This document shows positions 1-6,166 of a DNA stretch of 8,518 nt, piece after piece. Each line of letters opens with the position of its first letter. The first letter of the stretch is position 1. Under the pieces are notes generated by a model, which saw only the letters and a list, made by a program, of their open reading frames with translations, had not been told where the DNA came from and made no database searches. Both the position numbers and the translations under genes were made by a program. Source of the stretch: Candidatus Kuenenia stuttgartensis (GTDB taxonomy: Bacteria; Bacteroidota; Bacteroidia; Chitinophagales; Chitinophagaceae); the NCBI GenBank assembly GCA_943330835.2, contig CALQJH020000074.1, positions 1 through 8,518 of the forward strand. The letters run 5' to 3'.

Positions 1-37
1 TCTCTTCATTGAGGGGCATTTTCATTAAAATTAAAAA

Positions 38-355
38 ATGAATATTGAGGAGATCAGAGACTACGCATTATCGTTACCAGATGTAACAGAAGGATTTCCT
101 TTTGGTGAATCGGTGTTGGTTTTTAAAATAAAATCAAAGATGTTCTTATTATTGCCTTTAGATGAAATGGTTACGCAATTCAATGTAAAATGTAATCCCG
201 AAAAGGCTATTGAATTAAGAGAGGAATATCCTGAAACTGTTTTGCCTGGTTATCATATGAATAAAAAGCATTGGAATACGGTAATTGTTGATGGGAGATT
301 GAGTTCTAAACAGATCAAAGAGATGATTAAGGAATCGTATGGGTTGGTGGGTTAG
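38..355 (+). CDS. MmcQ/YjbR family protein
   Basis: This is a complete 105-residue ORF starting at ATG 38 and ending at TAG 353-355. It matches the MmcQ/YjbR family: a helical N-terminus (EIRDYALSLPDVTEGFPFG, residues 5-23), a strand pair (VLVFKIKSKMFLLLPL), the KCNPEKA segment at 51-57 and the hallmark GYHMNKKHWNTV at 71-82 followed by a DG turn. The family has a small CyaY-like fold and is often labelled 'DNA-binding', but no biochemical role is settled, so none is claimed here. The length is slightly below the usual 110-120 residues. There is no signal peptide, so it should be cytoplasmic. No clear Shine-Dalgarno sequence precedes it. The stop codon lies inside a GTTGA direct repeat that runs on downstream. 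Confidence 0.88.
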   Translation: MNIEEIRDYALSLPDVTEGFPFGESVLVFKIKSKMFLLLPLDEMVTQFNVKCNPEKAIELREEYPETVLPGYHMNKKHWNTVIVDGRLSSKQIKEMIKESYGLVG

Positions 356-375
356 TTGAGAGGTTGACTAGTTGA
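355..375. repeat. 8-nt GTTGA direct repeat at gene 3' end
   Basis: GTTGA occurs at 355-359, 363-367 and 371-375, an exact 8-nt period. It begins at the last base of the stop codon of the MmcQ/YjbR gene. A two-copy version (GTTGATTA, GTTGATTT) overlaps the end of the SGNH hydrolase gene near 4586-4601. The function is unknown. The pattern resembles the 9-nt arrays elsewhere in the window but has a different spacing. Confidence 0.5.
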
Positions 376-414
376 TTTGAAAGTTTGTTGTTTTTCGTTT
401 ATAATTTGAATTTA

Positions 415-442
415 TTTTTACTTTTCAATTTTTACTTTTCCA
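415..442. repeat. 14-bp tandem repeat, two copies
   Basis: TTTTTACTTTTCAA at 415-428 is followed directly by TTTTTACTTTTCCA at 429-442, which differs at one position. It is a non-coding pyrimidine-rich stretch between the first two genes. Just downstream, CTTGC at 444-448, CTTGC at 452-456 and TTTGC at 461-465 form another short-period motif series. No gene is seen in 356-522. Confidence 0.6.
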
Positions 443-497
443 CCTTGCCCCCTTGCGAACTTTGCGTGAAATCTATGATTGGTTGATTGGAATTATT

Positions 498-505
498 TAT
501 CTTCA
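498..505 (+). promoter_or_regulatory. Possible -7 element for the secreted thioredoxin-like gene
   Basis: TATCTTCA resembles the Bacteroidota -7 consensus TAnnTTTG with one or two mismatches. It lies 17 nt before the chosen ATG at 523, which would give a very short leader. A TTG at 479-481 could be the upstream element, but the 16-nt gap is shorter than usual. The evidence is weak. Confidence 0.25.
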
Positions 506-522
506 CGAATAAAAAATATAAA

Positions 523-1011
523 ATGAAAAAAACTATTCTCCTTATAACCTTAAGTTTATCAATACTATCGTTGATGGCGCAAAAGCCCACAATCTATCAT
601 CCCGAAGCCAATGCATCTGCTGATATCGAATCCGCTATTCAAAAAGCGAAAGCTGAACATAAATATGTACTACTCCAAGGCGGCGGTAATTGGTGCAAAT
701 GGTGCGTTGAGTTTTATAGAGTTTGTACAACCGATAAACATCTCGACTCTTTGATCAATGAAAATTTTGTTTGGTACCATTTGAATTATAGTAAAGAAAA
801 TAAAAACTCCGAAATCTATAAAAAATATGACTTCCCTCAAAGATTTGGATTTCCAGTATTTATTATCTTAAATGAAAAAGGAGAGCGAATTCATACCCAA
901 AATTCAGAATATCTGGAAGATGGCATTTCAAGTTATGATGTGAAAAAAGTGGCGGCATTTTTTGAGGCCTGGTCACCATCAGCATTGGATCCCAAAAAGT
1001 TTGAAAAGTAA
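523..1011 (+). CDS. Secreted thioredoxin-fold protein (CKWC motif)
   Basis: This is a 162-residue protein when started at ATG 523. An in-frame TTG at 487 would add 12 residues in front of the signal peptide and is therefore unlikely. Residues 1-19 (KK, then a leucine/isoleucine-rich core ending LSLMA) form a Sec signal peptide, with predicted cleavage before Gln20 as is common in Bacteroidota. The mature protein has a thioredoxin-like active site, NWCKWC, with Cys58 and Cys61, and a cis-proline loop GFPVF with Pro111. These fit a periplasmic thiol-disulfide protein of the 'thioredoxin_7'-like group. An extra cysteine lies at 68. The length fits a single thioredoxin domain. The redox partner and direction (reductase or oxidase) cannot be read from the sequence. 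It stands alone between a short spacer and a convergent gene. Confidence 0.87.
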   Translation: MKKTILLITLSLSILSLMAQKPTIYHPEANASADIESAIQKAKAEHKYVLLQGGGNWCKWCVEFYRVCTTDKHLDSLINENFVWYHLNYSKENKNSEIYKKYDFPQRFGFPVFIILNEKGERIHTQNSEYLEDGISSYDVKKVAAFFEAWSPSALDPKKFEK

Positions 1012-1039
1012 TATTTTTTGTATAGGGTATTGTAATGCA

Positions 1040-1075
1040 GCGACTAAATAAAATTAAGTGAAGATATTTGGTCGC
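1040..1075. terminator. Stem-loop between convergent genes
   Basis: GCGACTAAATA at 1040-1050 pairs with TATTTGGTCGC at 1065-1075: 11 pairs including one G-T wobble, with a 14-nt loop. It lies 28 nt after the stop of the secreted thioredoxin-like gene and 78 nt from the stop of the convergent YbjQ gene, so a bidirectional terminator role is reasonable. There is no T-tract on either side, so intrinsic termination is not certain. The loop contains most of a 17-bp sequence repeated at 8321-8337. Confidence 0.5.
1043..1059. repeat. 17-bp dispersed repeat, copy 1
   Basis: ACTAAATAAAATTAAGT is identical to 8321-8337. This copy covers part of the left arm and the loop of the stem-loop at 1040-1075. 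Both copies lie in intergenic DNA downstream of a gene: here after the thioredoxin-like gene, there after the aldehyde dehydrogenase. It is low complexity, so chance cannot be excluded. Confidence 0.5.
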
Positions 1076-1153
1076 TCACAAAGCGTATTCGTATTATTGC
1101 AATATCGCAAAATCAAAAGTGGAAATCAGAAAGGCTGAAAAATCCGGTTTAAA

Positions 1154-1486
1154 CTAAATTTTCTCTACAACCACAGCAGTTCCATAAGCCAATACTTCAG
1201 TAACTCCATTCATCACTTCATTAGCATCATAACGCATATTGATGATTGCATTGCAATCCATTTCATTGCCATGTTGAATCATCAACTGAAGTGCTTCTTC
1301 ACGGGCAGTCTCACAGAGTTGAGTATAAATGGTGCTTCTGCCTCCAAATAAGGTCATGAAGCCGCCTGCAATATTTCCAATAGCACTTCTAGATCGTACT
1401 GTTATACCACGAACCAAACCTAATTGTTTTGTGATCCTATATCCTTCTAAAGCATTACTCGTTGTAATTAATTTGTTATCTACCAT
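1154..1486 (-). CDS. ybjQ: YbjQ/UPF0145 family protein
   Basis: This is a complete 110-residue protein, close to the usual length of about 105-110. It shows the family pattern in order: an N-terminal TTSNALEGYRI (8-18), GLVRGITVRSRS (23-34), the glycine-rich GNIAGGF and FGGRS (37-51), then the helix ETAREEALQLM (59-69) and the strand NAIINMRYD (79-87). YbjQ proteins form small pentamer-like assemblies and are annotated as putative heavy-metal-binding, but their role is not established. There is no signal peptide. The start is only 3 nt past the hbd stop codon, so it is almost certainly co-transcribed and perhaps translationally coupled. It is the last gene of the gcdH-hbd-ybjQ unit. A metabolic link to the upstream CoA enzymes is not evident. 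Confidence 0.9.
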   Translation of the reverse strand: MVDNKLITTSNALEGYRITKQLGLVRGITVRSRSAIGNIAGGFMTLFGGRSTIYTQLCETAREEALQLMIQHGNEMDCNAIINMRYDANEVMNGVTEVLAYGTAVVVEKI

Positions 1487-1489
1487 AAA

Positions 1490-2386
1490 TTATTTTTTAA
1501 AATTTGAACTTACCATCAATTCTTTACTTCCAGGCGTGTAAATATAAAATCCTTCGCCAGATTTAGCACCTAGCTTTCCTGCAGTAACCATATTCGTTAG
1601 TAAAGGACAAGGAGCGTATTTTGGATTACCAAAGCCATCATGAAGTACTTTTAAAATACTATGACAAACATCTAAACCAATGAAATCGGCTAATTGTAAG
1701 GGGCCCATCGGATGAGCCATTCCTAATTTCATTACAGTATCAATTTCTTCAACTCCTGCAACTCCTTCATATAAACTATAAATTGCTTCATTAATCATCG
1801 GCATCAAAATACGATTAGCAATAAAACCTGGGTAGTCATTTACTGTACAAGGTACTTTGCCTAATTGTTTGCTGAGTGTATTAATCGTATCAGTTACTTC
1901 TTTTGATGTAGCATATCCATTAATGATTTCAACCAGTTTCATTACCGGTACGGGATTCATGAAATGCATGCCAATAACTAAATCAGGACGTTTTGTTACC
2001 GCTGCAATTTTGGTGATGGAAATGGACGAAGTATTAGTTGCAAGGATACAGCCGCTTGGAGCTGATGCATCCATCTGTTTGAAAATCTCGAGTTTCAGAT
2101 TTATATTTTCAGTAGCGGCTTCAACTACTAATTGTGCAGATTTTACTCCTTCGGCTACTGAAGTATTTGTTGTGATATTATTTAAGGTAGCAGTTTTTTG
2201 TTCTTCTGTTAAACTTCCTTTTACAATTTGACGATCCAGATTTTTAGAGATGGTTGCAATGGCTTTTTCAAGCTGACTAGCATTTACATCTATTAAGGTT
2301 ACAGAAAAACCTGTTTGAGCAAATACATGCGCGATGCCATTTCCCATAGTGCCTGCTCCAATGACGCTGACGTTTGTTATGTTCAT
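1490..2386 (-). CDS. hbd: 3-hydroxybutyryl-CoA dehydrogenase
   Basis: This 298-residue protein belongs to the 3-hydroxyacyl-CoA dehydrogenase family, which oxidises (S)-3-hydroxybutyryl-CoA to acetoacetyl-CoA with NAD(P). The N-terminal Rossmann domain has GAGTMG at 10-15, and Asp33 ends the second strand (VTLID), pointing to NAD. The catalytic set known from the family is present: Ser120 in TNTSS, His141 in GMHFMNP, Glu153 in VEII and Asn191 in GFIANR. The C-terminal helical dimerisation domain (LGMAHPMGPLQLADFIGLD, 221-239) is complete. The length is a few residues above the usual 282-295. The gene follows gcdH after a 148-nt spacer filled with 9-nt repeats and is followed by ybjQ at 3 nt. 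With GcdH, and a crotonase not in view, it would carry glutaryl-CoA to acetoacetyl-CoA. It could equally serve general short-chain fatty acid or phenylacetate-type catabolism. An A-rich leader without a Shine-Dalgarno sequence precedes the ATG. Confidence 0.93.
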   Translation of the reverse strand: MNITNVSVIGAGTMGNGIAHVFAQTGFSVTLIDVNASQLEKAIATISKNLDRQIVKGSLTEEQKTATLNNITTNTSVAEGVKSAQLVVEAATENINLKLEIFKQMDASAPSGCILATNTSSISITKIAAVTKRPDLVIGMHFMNPVPVMKLVEIINGYATSKEVTDTINTLSKQLGKVPCTVNDYPGFIANRILMPMINEAIYSLYEGVAGVEEIDTVMKLGMAHPMGPLQLADFIGLDVCHSILKVLHDGFGNPKYAPCPLLTNMVTAGKLGAKSGEGFYIYTPGSKELMVSSNFKK

Positions 2387-2400
2387 TTTGTCTTTTTTAA

Positions 2401-2523
2401 AAGTTCAGGAGGTTTAATGAGTTCAGGAGGTTGAATAAGTTAAAAGTTATCGGAGTTATAAAATCTTTTGAACATTTGAAACCTTTTGAACAAATTATCT
2501 TCAACCTTTGAAACATTTTCAAC
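2401..2523. repeat. Inverted pair of 9-nt repeat arrays (array 1)
   Basis: The left arm has GTT at 2403, 2412, 2421, 2430, 2439, 2446 and 2455 (spacings 9, 9, 9, 9, 7, 9). It includes two near-identical 18-mers, AAGTTCAGGAGGTTTAAT at 2401-2418 and GAGTTCAGGAGGTTGAAT at 2419-2436. The right arm has the reverse complement AAC at 2471, 2480, 2489, 2503, 2512 and 2521 (spacings 9, 9, 14, 9, 9), in units such as CTTTTGAAC. The arms can pair imperfectly. The element fills the gcdH-hbd spacer and has in-phase stops, so it is not coding. It belongs to the same family as 6018-6147 and 7450-7503. Confidence 0.8.
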
Positions 2524-2534
2524 ACTCTCCTTAC

Positions 2535-3719
2535 TTAACTAAAAGCATTAAACCCCGTCACATCCATTCCTGTTATGAGTAAATGAATATCGTGGGTTCC
2601 TTCATATGTAATTACACTTTCTAAATTCATCATATGGCGCATAACAGGGTACTCGCCTGTAATGCCCATTCCGCCTAGCATTTGACGTGCATCTCTGCAA
2701 ATATTTGTTGCCACTTCGCATGCATTTCTTTTTGCCATACTTACTTGAGCAGGTGTAACTTTTCCTTCATTCATTAATACACCCAATCTCCAGTTCATTA
2801 ATTGCGCTTTGGTAATTTCCGTAACCATTTCAGCCAGTTTCTTTTGTTGCAATTGAAATCCACCAATTGGTCTGCCAAATTGTATTCTTTCTTTGCTGTA
2901 GTTTAATGCAATATCATAACAATCCATAGCAGCACCAATAGCACCCCAGGCAATACCATATCTTGCTTTAGTTAAACAACCTAAAGGGCCTTTTAATCCT
3001 TTTATATTGGGCAGAATATTTTCTTTTGGCACTTTTACATTGTCAAAAACCAATTCCCCGGTTGCGCTTGCGCGTAAACTCCATTTGCCATGGGTAGTAG
3101 GAGTGGTAAAGCCTTCCATACCTCTTTCCACAATTACACCTTGTATTTCCCCGGCTTCATTTTTTGCCCAAACAACAGCAACTTGAGAAAACGGGGCGTT
3201 ACTAATCCACATTTTTGCACCATTTAAAATGACGTGGTCACTGGCATCTTTAATATTGGTTAACATACCACCCGGATCACTTCCATGATTAGGTTCGGTC
3301 AATCCAAAACAACCTAGCCATTCACCGCTTGCTAACTTGGGTAAATATTTATTTCGTTGAGCTTCACTGCCGTATTGATAAATGGGAAACATTACCAAGC
3401 TCCCTTGTACAGAAGCTGTAGAACGAACACCACTATCTCCACGCTCCAATTCCTGCATCATCAAACCATAAGAAATATAATCTAACCCGCCACCGCCATA
3501 TTGCTCAGGAACAGTAGGCCCAAAGCAACCTAAGTCGCCTAATTGTTTTACGATATGCTGAGGAAATTCTGCACGTTGCGCATAATCTTCTATAATAGGA
3601 GAAATTTCTTTTTTTACATAATTACGAACGGCTTCCCGGATAAGTTTGTGTTCTTCGGTCAGTAGTTCATCTACACCAAAATAATCAGGTGATTGAAAAT
3701 TATCAGTTTTTGCTGCCAT
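2535..3719 (-). CDS. gcdH: Glutaryl-CoA dehydrogenase
   Basis: This 394-residue acyl-CoA dehydrogenase oxidises and decarboxylates glutaryl-CoA to crotonyl-CoA with FAD. The subfamily is set by motifs close to those of known GCDH enzymes: Arg99 in GVRSTASVQGSLVM (97-110), matching the substrate-binding arginine region; CFGLTEPNHGSDPGGM (137-152) at the flavin site; and TYEGTHDIH (371-379) with Glu373 as the catalytic base. LGGMGITGEYPVMRHMMNLE (348-367) is also typical. The full N-terminal helical, middle beta and C-terminal helical domains are present and the length matches GCDH (about 390-395 without a transit peptide). It is the first gene of the unit with hbd and ybjQ and is divergent from the SGNH hydrolase gene. 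The substrate would come from tryptophan or lysine breakdown. A general short-chain acyl-CoA dehydrogenase is a less likely alternative. Confidence 0.92.
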   Translation of the reverse strand: MAAKTDNFQSPDYFGVDELLTEEHKLIREAVRNYVKKEISPIIEDYAQRAEFPQHIVKQLGDLGCFGPTVPEQYGGGGLDYISYGLMMQELERGDSGVRSTASVQGSLVMFPIYQYGSEAQRNKYLPKLASGEWLGCFGLTEPNHGSDPGGMLTNIKDASDHVILNGAKMWISNAPFSQVAVVWAKNEAGEIQGVIVERGMEGFTTPTTHGKWSLRASATGELVFDNVKVPKENILPNIKGLKGPLGCLTKARYGIAWGAIGAAMDCYDIALNYSKERIQFGRPIGGFQLQQKKLAEMVTEITKAQLMNWRLGVLMNEGKVTPAQVSMAKRNACEVATNICRDARQMLGGMGITGEYPVMRHMMNLESVITYEGTHDIHLLITGMDVTGFNAFS

Positions 3720-3754
3720 AAGAATTAATTAAATATTCATTTTTTAAGGACATG

Positions 3755-3762
3755 CAAATATA
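3755..3762 (-). promoter_or_regulatory. Bacteroidota-type -7 element upstream of gcdH
   Basis: Read on the minus strand, this is TATATTTG, an exact match to the TAnnTTTG consensus of the Bacteroidota primary sigma factor. It ends 35 nt before the gcdH ATG, which would give a leader of about 30 nt. No convincing -33 TTTG/TTG is visible at the usual spacing, so the call rests on the -7 box and its position. The rest of the 267-nt divergent spacer (3720-3986) shows no gene and no clear operator. Confidence 0.45.
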
Positions 3763-3986
3763 CCAACCAAAAATGGCTATTGTATAGTTTTGTTTGAGAT
3801 TTCAGTTGATTTAATGGGTATTCAATACTTCAAAAAGAAATCCGAATATTATTCAATAAGTAGATTGTTAATTGAAAATATGTCTAAAGATTTTGGCTAG
3901 AATTTTCAACAATAACTTTATTAATGAGTTTTATTGAAATATGCTGTTAAATTCAATCACATTCCCACAATTCGCTAAATTGCAAC

Positions 3987-4598
3987 ATGACTTATTCATA
4001 TCTCGCATTAGGTGACAGTTACACGATAGGAGAGCAAGTGTCTTTGCATGAATCATTTCCATATCAAACTGTTCAACTTTTAAGAAATCAGTTTAAAAAC
4101 AAACACCAGTTTCTTGCTCCAGAAATTATTGCCAAAACCGGCTGGACAACAGATGAGTTGGCTGCTCAAATTTCAGCGACAACATTTTTATCTCAATATG
4201 ATTTTGTTAGTCTACTCATTGGAGTCAACAATCAATACAGAGGAAGAAGTGTTGAAAATTTTAAACCTGAATTTCAGGATTTATTAAAACAAGCGGTTGC
4301 ATTTGCAGCTGGAAATGCTCAACATGTTTTTGTAATCAGTATTCCCGATTGGGGCGTTACGCCATTTGCAGCAGATAGAGATAAAGCACAAATTGCAAAT
4401 GAAATTGATCTTTACAATAAAGCTTGTGAAGAAATAGCATTAGAAAATCAATGTCATTTCATTGAAATCACCTCGTTACAAAGAGAAGAGGGCTCTAATC
4501 CGGATTTTTTAGCAGGAGATGGTTTGCATCCCTCTAGAAAGGAATATACTAAATGGGCGGGGTTGGTTTTTGATGGAGTGGCGAAGTTGATTAGTTGA
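3987..4598 (+). CDS. SGNH/GDSL-family hydrolase
   Basis: This is a complete 203-residue esterase/lipase-like protein of the SGNH superfamily. The four catalytic blocks are present in order: block I LGDSYTIG with nucleophile Ser11, block II TGWTT with Gly52, block III GVNNQ (79-83) with Asn81, and block V DGLHPS (178-183) with Asp178 and His181. The core length fits a single-domain enzyme of about 200 residues. There is no signal peptide, so it appears cytoplasmic, unlike many Bacteroidota SGNH carbohydrate esterases. The substrate cannot be deduced. The gene is a single plus-strand unit between two minus-strand units, divergent from gcdH and convergent with kmo. No Shine-Dalgarno sequence is seen. 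A TAAATTGC lies about 5 nt before the ATG and could be a poor -7 element of a near-leaderless transcript, but this is weak. Confidence 0.93.
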   Translation: MTYSYLALGDSYTIGEQVSLHESFPYQTVQLLRNQFKNKHQFLAPEIIAKTGWTTDELAAQISATTFLSQYDFVSLLIGVNNQYRGRSVENFKPEFQDLLKQAVAFAAGNAQHVFVISIPDWGVTPFAADRDKAQIANEIDLYNKACEEIALENQCHFIEITSLQREEGSNPDFLAGDGLHPSRKEYTKWAGLVFDGVAKLIS

Positions 4599-4608
4599 TT
4601 TGGATATT

Positions 4609-4642
4609 GGAGAATGAAACTCTGCGACAACTCATTTTCTCC
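4609..4642. terminator. Possible bidirectional stem-loop terminator
   Basis: GGAGAATGA (4609-4617) pairs with TCATTTTCTCC (4632-4642), forming 9 pairs with a two-T bulge and a 14-nt loop. It fills the 63-nt gap between the convergent SGNH hydrolase and kmo stop codons. There is no following T-tract, so it is only a candidate. Confidence 0.4.
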
Positions 4643-4661
4643 TGTTCAGTACGGTAAAAAA

Positions 4662-6008
4662 TTACTTGCTAATTTTGCTCAGTATCATTTTTTCAACTTC
4701 CTCACTATCCCAAATTGATTCAATATCCTTTGTTTGCATCACTTCATCCATGATGGCTTGTTGTTTGTTGCCTCTGCTCAACGCCTCGCTGTATCTGACT
4801 TCCGGGCTAAAAGTAACTAAACTGTATGCAGGTGTCCATTTGTCAGGATGTTTTGCATTGAAATGAGCTTCAATCTTTTTTTGCAAAAGAAATACAGGGT
4901 CTGCAACTTTATCTCTCATTTCCACAAAATTATTTAGGGCTAAGGTTGCAATCGCGTCACCATCAGGTTTTCTTAAAGATTGGTATTCATTTAAAATGCC
5001 ATTCCAATTGTGTTGATGTTTATTAATCAATTGATTTAAAACGGAGCAGTCTTCAAAACCACAATTCATGCCTTGTCCGAAGAAGGGGACTATCGCATGA
5101 GCTGCATCACCAATTAATGCAAATTTATCTTCTCTGATCCATGGATAACATTTTACAGTAACCAAAGAGGATGTGGCGTTGTTGAAGAATTCTTTTTCTA
5201 AATGAGGCATCAATGCGGAAGCGTCTGCAAAAACTTTATTAAAAAGAGCTCTTGCTTGTTCTGGTGTTTTCAATGATTGGAATGATGGCTCACCTTCAAA
5301 AGGAAAGAATAATGTACAAGTAAAGCTGCCATCTATATTTGGCAATGCGATCAACATGTAATTTCCACGAGGCCAAATATGGAGTGCATTTTTCTCCATT
5401 AAAAAAGTGCCATTAGCTCCCGCAGGTATTGTTAATTCTTTATAGCCAAAGTCAATATAATATTGTTCGTATTGAAATCTGTCGTGTTGTAATTGATGTG
5501 TAAGTCTTGCAGCAGAAAATGCACCATCGCTACCAAAAATCAAATCCTGCTTAGCAAGATGAGTGTTATTTTTTTCGGTGTTTGTAAAATGGATTTCATT
5601 TTTTTTCCAATCTATATTTTTACATGTTTCATTAAAGTAAATCTCTACATTGTTTTGCTCTGCGAGATTCATAAGTGTTCTGTTTAAGTCTCCTCTTGAT
5701 ACAGAATTAATAAATTGACCATCTTTACCATAGGGCTGGTATCCAGAAGTGCCATCTGCATGATGTAATTGACGACCATGCATGGGTATAGCAATTTTTC
5801 TAATTTCATCCATGATACCCACTTCTTCCAAAGCTTTTATGCCTCTGTCGCTCAAGGCCAAATTGATGGAACGTCCTGCACTCATGGATAATTTTCGCAT
5901 ATCGGGGCGACGTTCGTATATTTTTACTTTATAATTTTGTTTGGATAGATAGATGGACAACAGTGAGCCTACAAGTCCGGCGCCGATGATCGTTATTTCT
6001 TTTTGCAT
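4662..6008 (-). CDS. kmo: Kynurenine 3-monooxygenase
   Basis: This is a 448-residue FAD aromatic hydroxylase that converts L-kynurenine to 3-hydroxykynurenine using NADPH and O2. The N-terminal dinucleotide fold has GAGLVG at 9-14 and ends in Glu32-Arg33 (YERR). The KMO-specific GRSINLALSDRG is at 45-56. The second FAD motif GDAAHAIVPFFGQGMN is at 300-315. Residues expected to bind the kynurenine carboxylate, by analogy with bacterial and human KMO, are Arg79 (MHGRQLHH), Tyr93 (QPYG) and Tyr406 (EVRYSEA). The C-terminus ends in a soluble, charged helix without the hydrophobic membrane anchor of mitochondrial KMO. The length fits bacterial KMO. It is the last gene of the minus-strand kynurenine unit, 158 nt after kynU, and that spacer holds a large 9-nt repeat array. 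No Shine-Dalgarno sequence precedes the ATG. Confidence 0.96.
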   Translation of the reverse strand: MQKEITIIGAGLVGSLLSIYLSKQNYKVKIYERRPDMRKLSMSAGRSINLALSDRGIKALEEVGIMDEIRKIAIPMHGRQLHHADGTSGYQPYGKDGQFINSVSRGDLNRTLMNLAEQNNVEIYFNETCKNIDWKKNEIHFTNTEKNNTHLAKQDLIFGSDGAFSAARLTHQLQHDRFQYEQYYIDFGYKELTIPAGANGTFLMEKNALHIWPRGNYMLIALPNIDGSFTCTLFFPFEGEPSFQSLKTPEQARALFNKVFADASALMPHLEKEFFNNATSSLVTVKCYPWIREDKFALIGDAAHAIVPFFGQGMNCGFEDCSVLNQLINKHQHNWNGILNEYQSLRKPDGDAIATLALNNFVEMRDKVADPVFLLQKKIEAHFNAKHPDKWTPAYSLVTFSPEVRYSEALSRGNKQQAIMDEVMQTKDIESIWDSEEVEKMILSKISK

Positions 6009-6017
6009 AAGTAAAAA

Positions 6018-6147
6018 AGTTTCAAAAGTTCAATAAGTTAAAAAGTTTGGTAGGTTTCAAACGTTCAAAAAGTTTAATGAGTTTAAAAAGTTGAAAGAAG
6101 TTAACTATTCTTTGAAAAACATTTTGAACCTCTTGAACATTTTAAAC
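6018..6147. repeat. Inverted pair of 9-nt repeat arrays (array 2)
   Basis: The left arm has ten GTT units at 6019, 6028, 6037, 6045, 6054, 6063, 6072, 6081, 6090 and 6100, almost all 9 nt apart. Typical units are GTTCAAAAA, GTTTAATGA and GTTTAAAAA. The right arm has AAC at 6118, 6127, 6136 and 6145, exactly 9 nt apart, in units such as CATTTTGAA and CCTCTTGAA. The right arm is an imperfect reverse complement of 6063-6098, so the transcript of the kynU-kmo spacer can fold into a long hairpin. Stops in all phases show it is not coding. This is the longest member of the family in the window. Confidence 0.82.
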
Positions 6148-6166
6148 ATCTTAAAAAAATACGTTC

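Noticed and set aside
1..37. Possible end of an upstream gene overlapping the MmcQ/YjbR start (an open frame ending in TGA at 39-41).
   Set aside because: Only about a dozen codons are visible and nothing identifies a protein.
487..522. A possible upstream TTG start extending the secreted thioredoxin-like protein by 12 residues.
   Set aside because: It would place a mixed polar segment in front of a standard signal peptide whose MKK start is at ATG 523.
1061..1153. An open plus-strand stretch of about 30 codons (RYLVAHKAYSYY...) between the thioredoxin-like and YbjQ genes.
   Set aside because: It has no start codon, overlaps the stem-loop and matches no family I know.
1329..2231. Open plus-strand frames within 1329-1541 and 1857-2231.
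   Set aside because: They lie antisense to the ybjQ and hbd genes, which have full family motifs, and their translations show no recognisable domain.
3814..3900. A 28-codon open frame on the plus strand in the divergent spacer between gcdH and the SGNH hydrolase gene.
   Set aside because: It is very short, has no Shine-Dalgarno sequence and no family pattern that I recognise; an open stretch of this length is expected by chance in a spacer.
4666..5687. Open plus-strand frames within 4666-4866 and 5493-5687.
   Set aside because: They lie antisense to kmo, and their cysteine- and serine-rich translations are typical of reverse-strand shadows.
2401..6147. The regularly spaced repeats at 2401-2523 and 6018-6147 as CRISPR arrays.
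   Set aside because: The units are 9 nt, contiguous and degenerate, with no spacers of 25-40 nt and no cas genes nearby.
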